Below, in pieces: positions 25,772-33,786 of a stretch of 38,814 nt of DNA. The notes below the pieces were generated by a model. It searched no databases, was not told the DNA's origin, and was given only the letters and a program-made list of their open reading frames with translations. Both the position numbers and the translations under genes were made by a program. This DNA is from Kibdelosporangium persicum (lineage in GTDB: Bacteria; Actinomycetota; Actinomycetes; Mycobacteriales; Pseudonocardiaceae): NCBI RefSeq assembly GCF_013280595.1, contig NZ_JAAATY010000056.1, positions 1-38,814 on the forward strand. Reading direction: 5' to 3'. How positions within the stretch are numbered: position 1 is the stretch's first letter; every line of letters begins with the position of its first letter.

Positions 25772-28700
25772 TCACCCCATGAGTTGGTCGATGGCGCGGT
25801 AGATGCGCTTCTCGGAAACAGCGTACGCGGTCTTGATCGATTGGGCGAAGTAGCTGAGCCGCAGTTCCTCGATCATCCAGCGGATTCGGCGCGACTCCGG
25901 GCTGTCGGGCAGCTCCCCGTACGCCTGCCATACGTCCTGCACGATCTGTGCCCATTCGAGGTCACGGTCCGGGCGTTCGGGCAGCTTGTCCATGCGCAGC
26001 TCGATGCCGCGCAGGTACCGGGTGAGGCTGGGCAGCTGGTCGTAGCCGGTGGCGGTCACGAAACCCCGGTACACCAGGCGGGACAGCTGCTGACGGATGT
26101 CCTGGAGCGACGGTTCGAGCCGTGCACCGCCCATCGAGGACAGTCGGGTTTGGACGGAGTTGTACGCCGCCAACGCGCCCTGCACGTGGTTCACGACTTC
26201 CAGCACCGTCGGGTTCAGCTGCGTGCGGACCCTGTCCTGCAACGCCTTGAACGCTGCCGCGTCCCACGCCACCCCGCCGCCGTCGGTGACAAGCTTGTCC
26301 ACGGCGCAGGCGATGCAGTCGTCGAAGAAGTCCTGCATGTCCTGGTGCGGATTGGCCGACAGCGCCAGCTTCGCGGTGTTGCTCATCCGGCCGAGCACGT
26401 ACTTCAGCGGTGACGGCGTGTTCAGCAACAGCAGCCGCCGCGTGCCCTTCCACATGGATCGCCGCTGCTCGGCCTCGGTCTCGAACATGCGGACGTCGAC
26501 CGACGTCCCGGCGTCGACCAGAGCGGGATACGCGGTCACCACAAAACCGTGCCGCTCCTGACGCAGCATCTTCGGCAGCGTGCCGATCTCCCAGGTACGC
26601 AGGCCTTTGCGCTCGATCTCCCCCGCCGCGGACGACAGGGTCTCGCGCATCTTCGGTTGCAGGCGGCGCTTGAGGTCGCCGAGATCCTTGCCCTCCGCCA
26701 GGAGCTTGCGGCGTTCGTCCTCCACGCGGTACGTCACGCGCAGGTGGTCGGGGACCTTGCCGAGGTCCCAGTCGTCCCGCGCGACCGCGATCCCGGACAG
26801 CGCCTTGATCTCGCGCTCCACCACGTCCAGCAGGTTCTCGTCCTTGAGGTCGCCGATCCGGTGCAGGATCGCCTTCGCCCAGTCCGGCGCAGGCACGAAG
26901 TTGCGGCGCACCTGTTTCGGCAGGGACTTCAGCAGCGCGGTGATGATCTCCTCCCGCAGGCCGGGCACCTGCCAGGCGAACCCGTCCGCGCTGACCTGGT
27001 TGAGGACGGGCAACGGGATGTGCGCGGTGACGCCGTCGTCCCGGCGGCCCGGTTCGAACTGGTACGACAGGCGCACGGTCAGGCCGTCCCGCTTCCAGTC
27101 GTCCGGGTACGCGTCCGGCGTGATCGCCCGCGCGTTGGCGTTGCGCAGCATCTCGACCGGGAACGTCAGCAGGTCCGGCTGGCCGGCCTGGGTCTTGCGC
27201 CACCAGGTGTCGAAGTGCCGCGCGGACACCACATCGGCACCGATCCGCTTGTCGTAGAAGTCGAACAGCGTCTCGTCGTCGACCAGCAGGTCACGCCGCC
27301 GGGCCCGGTTCTCCAGCTCCTCGACCTCGGTCAGCAGCCTGCGGTTGGCGTGGAAGAACTTGTGCCGCGTGTCCCAGTCGCCCTCCACCAGCGCGCTGCG
27401 GATGAACATCTCCCTGGACAGCTCCGGATCGATCCGGCCGTAGTTGACCTTCCGGTTCGTCACGATCGGGATGCCGTACAGCGTCACGCGTTCGGTCGCC
27501 ATCACGGCGCCTTGCCTGCGTTCCCAGTGCGGTTCGCTGTACGTCCGTTTGACCAGGTGGTTCGCGAGCGGTTCGACCCAGTCCGGTTCGATGCGGGCGG
27601 CGATCCGGCCCCACAGCCGCGAGGTCTCGACCAGTTCGGCGGCCATCACCCACTGCGGCGGCTTCTTGAACAGGGCCGATCCCGGGAAGACCGCGAACCG
27701 GGCGCCGCGCGCGCCGATGTAGTCCTGTTTCTGCGGGTCGCGCAGCCCGACATGCGACAGCAGGCCCGCGAGCAGCGACTTGTGCACGCGGACCGCGTCG
27801 ATCTCGCCGCCGGGCGGCTGGCCCTTCACGTCCATCACCTGACGCAGCTGCGAGTAGATGTCCTGCCACTCGCGCACCCGCAGGTAGTTGAGGAACTCGG
27901 CCTTGCAGAGCTTGCGGAACCGGTTGCCGGACAGCTCCTTCTGCTTCTGCCGCAGGTACTCCCACAGGTTCAGGTACGACAGGAAGTCCGAGGTCTTGTC
28001 CACGAACCTCGCGTGCGCCTGCTGCGCCTGCTCCTGCTTGTCCGCGGGCCGCTCGCGCGGGTCCTGAATGGACAGCGCCGCCGCGATCACCATGACCTCG
28101 TGGACACAGCCGTTGCCGTCGGCAGCGAGCACCATGCGCGCGAGCCTGGGGTCGACCGGCAGCTGCGCGAGTTTGCGGCCCAGCTGGGTCAGGCCGGACG
28201 CCTCCAGCGCGCCCAGTTCGTGCAGCAGGTTCACGCCGTCGGTGATGTTGCGCTTGTCCGGCGGGTCGATGAACGGGAACGCCGCGATGTCGCCGAGCCC
28301 GGCGGCGGTCATCTGCAGGATCACCGAGGCGAGGTTCGTGCGCAGGATCTCCGGGTCGGTGAACTCCGGCCGGGCGTTGAAGTCGTCCTCGGTGTACAGC
28401 CGGATGCAGATACCCTCGGACACGCGGCCGCAGCGGCCCTTGCGCTGGTTGGCCGACGCCTGGGAGATCGCCTCGATGGGCAGCCGCTGGACCTTCAACC
28501 GGTTGCTGTACCGGGAGATCCGAGCGGTGCCGGGGTCGATCACGTACTTGATGCCCGGGACCGTCAACGACGTCTCCGCCACGTTCGTGGCGAGCACGAT
28601 CCGCCTGCCCCGATGCGACTGGAACACCCGGTGCTGTTCGGCGAACGAGAGCCGTGCGTACAGCGGCAGGATCTCGGTGTTCTTGTAGTCCTGTTTGGAC

Positions 28701-29641
28701 AGCGCGTCGGCGGTGTCCCGGATCTCCCGTTCGCCGCTGAGGAAAACCAGGACGTCGCCGGGGCCCTCGGCGGCGAGCTCGTCGACCGCGTCGAGGATCG
28801 CCTGGGTCTGGTCGCGGTCCTCGTCGGCGTCCGGGTCGTCCGGGTCGATGATCGGGCGGTACCGCACCTCGACCGGGTACGTCCGGCCGGACACCTCGAC
28901 GATCGGCGCGTCGCCGAAATGCCGGGAGAACCGCTCCGGGTCGATCGTCGCCGAGGTGATGACCACCTTGAGATCCGGGCGCTTCGGCAGGAGCTGTTTG
29001 AGATACCCCAGGATGAAGTCGATGTTGAGGCTGCGCTCGTGCGCCTCGTCGATGATCAGTGTGTCGTACTGGGACAGCATCCGGTCCGACTGGATCTCGG
29101 CCAGCAGGATGCCGTCGGTCATCAGCTTGACCAGCGTGCCGTCGCTGATCTGGTCGGCGAACCGGACTTTGTAGCCGATGGCGTCACCCAGCGGGACGTC
29201 CAGCTCTTCGGCGATGCGTTCGGCGACCGTGCGCGCGGCCAGCCGCCGCGGCTGCGTATGGCCGATCGTGCCGCGTACACCGCGGCCCAGCTCCAGACAG
29301 ATCTTCGGCAGCTGGGTCGTTTTGCCCGATCCGGTCTCCCCGGCCACGATCACCACCTGGTGATCACGGATGGCCTCACGGATCTCGTCCCGCCGCTGGC
29401 TGACGGGCAGCTCGTCCGGGTAGCGGATCTCGGGCAGGCCGGCGCGCCGCGCGCCGACCTTCTTCTCGGCGGCGGCGATGTCGGCGGCGATCTGCTCGAT
29501 GACGGCCTGGCGGGCGGCTGGCTTGCGGACCTTGCGGACGCCTTCGAGCCGACGGCCGAGCCGTCGTTCGTCACGGAGGGTCAGCGCGGGCAGCCGCTGC
29601 GCCAAATCGGCGAGCGTCGGTTGGATCAGTGGGGTACCCAT
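25772..29641 (-). CDS. hrpA: ATP-dependent RNA helicase HrpA (DEAH box)
   Basis: The 1289-residue product matches the length of E. coli HrpA (about 1300). Motifs in order: GETGSGKTTQLPK (Walker A), TQPRRLAARTVAERIAEEL, DEAHERSLNIDFILGYLK, TSATIDPERFS, LATNVAETSLTVPGI and QRKGRCGRVSEGICIRLY. The helicase-associated and OB-type domains follow, then a long C-terminal DUF3418-like region. HrpA unwinds RNA and has been linked to ribosome rescue and mRNA processing. ATG 29641 (MGTPLIQPTLADLAQRL) is the start; frame extension to 29791 has no family support. It is divergent from the FadR-type regulator. Confidence 0.95.
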   Translation of the reverse strand: MGTPLIQPTLADLAQRLPALTLRDERRLGRRLEGVRKVRKPAARQAVIEQIAADIAAAEKKVGARRAGLPEIRYPDELPVSQRRDEIREAIRDHQVVIVAGETGSGKTTQLPKICLELGRGVRGTIGHTQPRRLAARTVAERIAEELDVPLGDAIGYKVRFADQISDGTLVKLMTDGILLAEIQSDRMLSQYDTLIIDEAHERSLNIDFILGYLKQLLPKRPDLKVVITSATIDPERFSRHFGDAPIVEVSGRTYPVEVRYRPIIDPDDPDADEDRDQTQAILDAVDELAAEGPGDVLVFLSGEREIRDTADALSKQDYKNTEILPLYARLSFAEQHRVFQSHRGRRIVLATNVAETSLTVPGIKYVIDPGTARISRYSNRLKVQRLPIEAISQASANQRKGRCGRVSEGICIRLYTEDDFNARPEFTDPEILRTNLASVILQMTAAGLGDIAAFPFIDPPDKRNITDGVNLLHELGALEASGLTQLGRKLAQLPVDPRLARMVLAADGNGCVHEVMVIAAALSIQDPRERPADKQEQAQQAHARFVDKTSDFLSYLNLWEYLRQKQKELSGNRFRKLCKAEFLNYLRVREWQDIYSQLRQVMDVKGQPPGGEIDAVRVHKSLLAGLLSHVGLRDPQKQDYIGARGARFAVFPGSALFKKPPQWVMAAELVETSRLWGRIAARIEPDWVEPLANHLVKRTYSEPHWERRQGAVMATERVTLYGIPIVTNRKVNYGRIDPELSREMFIRSALVEGDWDTRHKFFHANRRLLTEVEELENRARRRDLLVDDETLFDFYDKRIGADVVSARHFDTWWRKTQAGQPDLLTFPVEMLRNANARAITPDAYPDDWKRDGLTVRLSYQFEPGRRDDGVTAHIPLPVLNQVSADGFAWQVPGLREEIITALLKSLPKQVRRNFVPAPDWAKAILHRIGDLKDENLLDVVEREIKALSGIAVARDDWDLGKVPDHLRVTYRVEDERRKLLAEGKDLGDLKRRLQPKMRETLSSAAGEIERKGLRTWEIGTLPKMLRQERHGFVVTAYPALVDAGTSVDVRMFETEAEQRRSMWKGTRRLLLLNTPSPLKYVLGRMSNTAKLALSANPHQDMQDFFDDCIACAVDKLVTDGGGVAWDAAAFKALQDRVRTQLNPTVLEVVNHVQGALAAYNSVQTRLSSMGGARLEPSLQDIRQQLSRLVYRGFVTATGYDQLPSLTRYLRGIELRMDKLPERPDRDLEWAQIVQDVWQAYGELPDSPESRRIRWMIEELRLSYFAQSIKTAYAVSEKRIYRAIDQLMG

Positions 29642-29766
29642 CTCGACTACCAGGATAAGCAACGGCCGCGTTCGGCACCTGTGGATTAAAAGCCGACCGG
29701 CCCTACGCGAAACACCGGATGAGATGGCAGTCTGTTGATTCGACCATGACCGCGAGCGACCAGACG

Positions 29767-29789
29767 TAGGATGTTCGGCCACGAACATC
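29767..29789 (+). promoter_or_regulatory. Candidate operator/promoter of the FadR-type gene
   Basis: TAGGAT (29767-29772) could serve as a -10 box. It overlaps a perfect inverted repeat GATGTTCG-GCCA-CGAACATC (29770-29789), which lies 19 bases before the GTG at 29809. The arrangement fits autorepression by the GntR protein. Confidence 0.5.
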
Positions 29790-29808
29790 ATGTGGGGAGG
29801 ATGACACC

Positions 29809-30489
29809 GTGCCGTTGGCCACGACCCGGCGTGCCGGCCTAGTCGACCAGGTGATCGACCAGATGAGAACCGCGATCACCACGGGTGAATGGCGGGTTGG
29901 CGAGCGAATCCCCACCGAACCCGAGCTGGTCACCGCTCTGGGCGTCGGCCGCAACACCGTCCGCGAGGCCGTCCGCGCCCTCGCGCACGCCGGACTGCTC
30001 GAAGTCCGCCAGGGCGACGGCACCTTCGTCCGCGCCACCAGCGAACTGTCCGGCGCGGTCCGCAGGCTCTGCGGGCCCGAACTGCGTGACGTGCTCGAAG
30101 TACGCCGGACCCTGGAGGTGGAAGGCGCCCGGCTCGCCGCGGCCAACCGCACCGAGGCCCAGCTCGAGCAGCTCACCCGCCTGCTCCAGATGCGCGACGA
30201 AGCGGCGGCGGCCATGCAGTGGGCCCGCTTCGTGCAGCTCGACGCGGACTTCCACCACCTCGTGGTGATCGCGTCGCACAACAAGCTGCTCGCGGAACTG
30301 CACGCGGGCCTGACCGAAGTGATCAAGGCCAGCATCGAGGCGCTCGACGAGTCGCAGCCGGACGCCCCGAAGCTCGACCACCACGGCCTGCTCTACGCCA
30401 TCCGCGACCGCGACCAGGAACGCGCGGTCCGCGAGGCGGGCGGCTTCCTGGCGGAGGCCCTGAGTTACCTGGCCGAGAACCCGGCCTGA
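29809..30489 (+). CDS. FadR-subfamily GntR transcriptional regulator
   Basis: The 226-residue product has the GntR winged helix (VIDQMRTAITTGEWRVGERIPTEPEL, VGRNTVREAVRALAHAGLLEVRQGDGTFV) followed by an FCD helical effector domain (VLEVRRTLEVEGARLAAANRT, DADFHHLVVIASHN, DHHGLLYAIRDRDQERA). The Asp/His residues in the FCD domain usually bind a metal and an organic acid. GTG 29809 is preceded by GGGGAGG. No obvious target operon is adjacent on this strand; the inverted repeat directly upstream suggests autoregulation. Effector unknown. Confidence 0.93.
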   Translation: MPLATTRRAGLVDQVIDQMRTAITTGEWRVGERIPTEPELVTALGVGRNTVREAVRALAHAGLLEVRQGDGTFVRATSELSGAVRRLCGPELRDVLEVRRTLEVEGARLAAANRTEAQLEQLTRLLQMRDEAAAAMQWARFVQLDADFHHLVVIASHNKLLAELHAGLTEVIKASIEALDESQPDAPKLDHHGLLYAIRDRDQERAVREAGGFLAEALSYLAENPA

Positions 30490-30665
30490 CCGTTCGCGCC
30501 GTTCGCGTGGCACTGGGGGCACGCGGGCTTCCCGACTTCCCGTCCGCGGGGTTCTGCCGTCCCCTCCGGGATCGGCTTTCTTTCGGGTGCGGCCTCCGGC
30601 CCCCGGAATCCAGCGTAGACCGAAGGTCCGACAGCACTGGGCCGAAGCGACCAACCGGGCGCCGG

Positions 30666-30691
30666 TTATCCACAGTGGGCAGTTGTCCACA
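30666..30691 (+). promoter_or_regulatory. Two DnaA boxes in direct orientation
   Basis: TTATCCACA (30666-30674) is the classical DnaA box, and TTGTCCACA (30683-30691) is the form common in high-GC actinobacteria. They lie on the same strand with starts 17 bp apart. No dnaA, dnaN or replication gene is in the window. Confidence 0.55.
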
Positions 30692-30804
30692 GGCACGCGT
30701 CCGCCGGCCTTCCGCCTCCCCGCTTCCCTGGCATAGCCTGAAATCAGGGGTCCCCCTTGCGGGCGAGGCGGGGAATGCCGGTTTCTGGGAACGGTTCCAG
30801 GCCC

Positions 30805-30892
30805 GTGTCCACCGTTCCGGCACCCCGTGTCCACCGTTCCGGCACCCCGTGTCCGCCGTTCCGGCACCACGAAATGCACGTTCCGGCACTCC
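30805..30892. repeat. 22-bp tandem repeat, three to four units
   Basis: Units at 30805, 30827 and 30849 read GTGTCC[A/G]CCGTTCCGGCAC followed by CCCC or CCAC. A diverged fourth unit at 30871 keeps CGTTCCGGCAC. A weak fifth relative (GGAACGGTTCC) lies just upstream at 30788-30798. The first two units are identical. Confidence 0.8.
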
Positions 30893-30984
30893 GGGAAGGC
30901 GCGCGTTCGGCTGCGGCCCCTGCTACCACGGTCCGAACTGCCGGATGGGGGCTTGCCGGGCTGATCTCAGCCTGGGCAAGCTGA

Positions 30985-31012
30985 TCACCGATTACACAGC
31001 CGCAATCGGTGA
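30985..31012 (-). terminator. Hairpin downstream of the monooxygenase operon
   Basis: A perfect 9-bp inverted repeat TCACCGATT/AATCGGTGA with a 10-base loop sits about 84 bases beyond the monooxygenase stop. It has no T-tract. It is a likely terminator for the SDR-monooxygenase transcript, though an operator is possible. Confidence 0.5.
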
Positions 31013-31095
31013 CGTAGCAGCGCTGTGACAGATCGAGCGCCACGTCCACAGGCTCGGCGGCGACGTGGGGCCGAACGTCGAACCACGCAACGGGC

Positions 31096-32901
31096 TCACC
31101 CGGAGGTCACCAGGACGTCGTCCATGCCGCCGTTCTGGCGCCAGTCCCGCAGCAGCGCGTGGAACGCGACCGCCCCCTTGCCGAACGACTGGCTGCGCTC
31201 GCGGGGCTGCCCCTCGTTGTTGTAATAGCCGGGAGTGCACTCGGCCTGGAACTTGTACAACTGCGGCGCATGCTCGGTGATGGTCGCGATCCAGGCGTCC
31301 ACGGCTTGCGCGCTCGGCTCCACCCAGCGGGCGCCGTGTTCCCGCGCCGCCGCGATGACCTCGGCGACGTGGCTGGCCTGTTCGTCCAGGATGTGCACGA
31401 AGTTGACCGAAGAGGCGTTCTGCAACGGGCCCAAGGTGAACAAGTTGGGGAAACCGTCGCTGTAGAAGCCGTGCAGGGTCCGGGTTCCGTAGCGCCAGTG
31501 CTGTAGCAGATGCGTGCCACCTCGGCCGTACACCGGCAGCCGTCCGGTCAGCACGTCCGACCGGCCGACCTGGAAACCGGTGGCGAAGATGATGCAGTCC
31601 ACTTCGTACTCACGGTCGCCCACCACGACCGAGTTCTCCGTGACACGCTCGACGCCGCCGTAGTCGGCGGTGTCGACCAGTGTGACGTTGGGACGGTTGA
31701 AGGTCTGGAGGTACTCGTCGCTGAACGTCGGCCGCTTGCACATGTAGCGGTACCAGGGCTTCAGCAGCTCGGCCGTGGCCGGGTCACGAACGACATCGTC
31801 CACGCGGGCCCGGATCTCGTTCATCTTCCGGAAGTCGGCGATTTCCTCGGCGTGCTCACGTTCCTCCGGCGTCAGGGAGTCGTGCGCCTCGCCGTGCGTC
31901 AGCTTCCGCAGCAGCCGGGCGCTGCACGTCCAGCCGTCACCCACCAGGTCTTCCTCGACCAGGCCGCCGCTGACAATGGTCAGGAAGTTCTCCATCCGAC
32001 GCCGTTGCCAGCCAGGTTCCAGCGACGCCGCCCAGTCCGGGTCCGTGCGCCGGTTGCCCCGGACATCCACAGTGGACGGGGTGCGTTGGAAGACGTACAG
32101 GTGCCGCGCGTCACGGCCCAGGTGCGGCACGACCTGGATCGCGGTCGCCCCGGTGCCGACGAGGGCGACCCGCTTGTCCGCCAGTTCGCGGAGGTTGCCG
32201 TTGGCGTCACCGCCGGTGTAGTCGTAATCCCAGCGGCTGGTGTGGAAGGTGTGTCCCCGGAAGGTGCCGATGCCGGGAATGCCCGGCAGTTTCGGCCGGT
32301 CCAGCGTTCCGTTGGACATCACCACGTATCGCGCCCGCATCCGGTCGCCGCGATCGGTGGACACGATCCACTCGGCCGCCTCGTCGTCCCATCGCAGCTC
32401 GGTGACGGCGGTCTGGAAGCAGGCCTGGCCGTAGAGGTCGAAGTGCCTGCCGATGGCCTGGGCGTGCCGGCGGATCTCCTCACCCGGCGCGTACTTCCAC
32501 TCGGGCACGTAGCCGAGTTCTTCGAGCAGCGGCATGTAGATGTAGGACTCGATGTCGCAGTGGATGCCCGGGTATCGGTTCCAGTACCACGTCCCGCCGA
32601 AGTCCCCGGCCTTCTCGATCACCCGGATGCTCCCGACGCCCGCCTGGCGCACCCTCGCGGCGGCCAGCAGGCCACCGAGCCCGCCGCCCAGGACGACCAC
32701 GTCGACCTTGTCGTGCAACGGTTCCCGGGTGAAGTCCGGATCGGCGTACGGGTCTTCGGCGTAGTAGCCGAACTCGCCCTCGGCCGGCCGGTACTGCGCG
32801 TTGCCGTCAGGACGGATGCGTCGGTCCCGCTCGGCCCGGTACCTGGCGCGCAGGGCATCCGGGTCGAAACCGAGGTCGGGCGGGACAGCGGCGAAGGACA
32901 T
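31096..32901 (-). CDS. Baeyer-Villiger flavin monooxygenase
   Basis: The 601-residue product carries two Rossmann motifs, VVLGGGLGGLLAA (around 70-82, FAD) and ALVGTGATAIQVVPHLG (around 246-262, NADPH), and between them the Baeyer-Villiger fingerprint FxGxxxHxxxW as FRGHTFHTSRW (214-224). Also seen: GGTWYWNRYPGIHCDIESYIY, typical of cyclohexanone/phenylacetone monooxygenases. These enzymes insert oxygen beside a ketone to give an ester or lactone. ATG 32901 has AAAGG upstream. It lies 28 bp after the SDR gene, which could make the ketone from an alcohol, and both face a TetR gene. The substrate is not readable. Confidence 0.93.
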   Translation of the reverse strand: MSFAAVPPDLGFDPDALRARYRAERDRRIRPDGNAQYRPAEGEFGYYAEDPYADPDFTREPLHDKVDVVVLGGGLGGLLAAARVRQAGVGSIRVIEKAGDFGGTWYWNRYPGIHCDIESYIYMPLLEELGYVPEWKYAPGEEIRRHAQAIGRHFDLYGQACFQTAVTELRWDDEAAEWIVSTDRGDRMRARYVVMSNGTLDRPKLPGIPGIGTFRGHTFHTSRWDYDYTGGDANGNLRELADKRVALVGTGATAIQVVPHLGRDARHLYVFQRTPSTVDVRGNRRTDPDWAASLEPGWQRRRMENFLTIVSGGLVEEDLVGDGWTCSARLLRKLTHGEAHDSLTPEEREHAEEIADFRKMNEIRARVDDVVRDPATAELLKPWYRYMCKRPTFSDEYLQTFNRPNVTLVDTADYGGVERVTENSVVVGDREYEVDCIIFATGFQVGRSDVLTGRLPVYGRGGTHLLQHWRYGTRTLHGFYSDGFPNLFTLGPLQNASSVNFVHILDEQASHVAEVIAAAREHGARWVEPSAQAVDAWIATITEHAPQLYKFQAECTPGYYNNEGQPRERSQSFGKGAVAFHALLRDWRQNGGMDDVLVTSG

Positions 32902-32929
32902 GCGATGCCTTTCTTCGGATGTACCGGGT

Positions 32930-33694
32930 CTAGACCACGGACCAGCCGTTGTCGACCGGGAGGACGACGCCGGTGATGTTCGAGGCGTCGTCGGAGGCGA
33001 GGAAGACGATCGCGGCCGCTTGTTCGTCGGCGTCCGCGACGCGGCCGATGTTCTGCATGTATCCGGCGAGGACTTGCGGTCCGAGCGCGGCGGGATCGGC
33101 GTTGACGGACATGCCGGTGAGGGTGCCGCCGGGTGCGATGGCGTTGGCCCGGATACCGTGGTTGCGGTACATGACCGCCACGGAGCGCGTGAGCCCGACG
33201 AGGCCGTGCTTGGACGCGGTGTACGCGGCTCCGGCGGCACTTCCGCGCAGGGCCGCCTCGGACGTCGTGTTGACGATGACGCCCTTGCCCTTGGCGAGCA
33301 TGTGCGGGATCACGGCGCGGGTGAGCAGGAACGGTGCCGTGAGGTTCACGCCGATGACACGTTCCCATTCGGCGTCCGAGACGTCCGCCGCCGCGGACAT
33401 CGAGTCCATGATCCCGGCGTTGTTCACCAGGACGTCCACGCCGCCGAAGGCGCTCACCGCGGTCGCGACCACGTTCTCGGCCACGGCCCGCTCGCTCAGG
33501 TCGCCGGTCACCGCCACCGCTGTGCCACCTGCCGCTTCGACCTCTTCGACGACGGCCTTCGCAGCGTCGACGCGGACGTCCGCCACGACGAGCTTGGCGC
33601 CGGCGCGGGCGAAGCGGAGGGCGGCGGCCCGTCCGATCCCCGAGCCCGAGCCGGTGACGATCACGCTGCTGCCGTCCAACCCACCGTGAGTCAT
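32930..33694 (-). CDS. Short-chain dehydrogenase/reductase (BVMO operon)
   Basis: A classical SDR of 254 residues: VIVTGSGSGIGRAAA, ADVRVD (acidic, NAD-preferring), NNAGIMDS, NTTSEAALRG with the catalytic serine, YTASKHG, and PVDNGW at the end. It is the first gene of a two-gene operon with the Baeyer-Villiger monooxygenase and probably oxidises a secondary alcohol to the ketone that enzyme consumes. ATG 33694 is preferred; a GTG at 33700 is two codons upstream. Divergent from the TetR gene across a 92-bp promoter region with symmetric sequences. Confidence 0.92.
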   Translation of the reverse strand: MTHGGLDGSSVIVTGSGSGIGRAAALRFARAGAKLVVADVRVDAAKAVVEEVEAAGGTAVAVTGDLSERAVAENVVATAVSAFGGVDVLVNNAGIMDSMSAAADVSDAEWERVIGVNLTAPFLLTRAVIPHMLAKGKGVIVNTTSEAALRGSAAGAAYTASKHGLVGLTRSVAVMYRNHGIRANAIAPGGTLTGMSVNADPAALGPQVLAGYMQNIGRVADADEQAAAIVFLASDDASNITGVVLPVDNGWSVV

Positions 33695-33709
33695 GGGCAC
33701 ACCGTACCG

Positions 33710-33762
33710 ACTTTTTGGCGCTCACTGCCACATTGTCGTCAAGAGGCAAAAAGTGGTAGATT
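33710..33762. promoter_or_regulatory. Divergent promoter and candidate TetR operator
   Basis: TTGTCG (33733-33738) and TAGATT (33757-33762), 18 bases apart, form a good promoter for the TetR gene. Perfect 8-base arms ACTTTTTG (33710-33717) and CAAAAAGT (33747-33754) flank and enter it, 37 bp centre to centre. They stand out as A/T-rich blocks in this DNA and are candidate TetR sites. Confidence 0.5.
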
Positions 33763-33786
33763 CCGGGCCTGCCGCGAGGAGGTGGA

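Larger units (their letters stand above)
30490..31095. other. 606-bp non-coding gap with DnaA boxes and tandem repeats
   Basis: No convincing gene lies here; open frames on either strand are low-complexity shadows of the repeats. It contains two DnaA-box sequences, a 22-bp tandem repeat, and a terminator-like hairpin for the monooxygenase operon (each listed separately). The rest (30490-30660) shows nothing I can name. Confidence 0.7.

Noticed and set aside
26549-29689. A 1046-codon open frame on the plus strand opposite hrpA
   Set aside because: Its product is a low-complexity Arg/Val/Leu/Gln string with no motifs, while the reverse strand encodes a full-length HrpA. Long antisense frames are expected at this G+C content.
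30805-30892. CRISPR array
   Set aside because: The 22-bp units are directly adjacent with no variable spacers, and there are no cas genes.
30490-31095. Plasmid or chromosomal replication origin
   Set aside because: Only two DnaA boxes, no A/T-rich unwinding segment and no rep, dnaA or dnaN gene. Kept only as a finding about the boxes and repeats.
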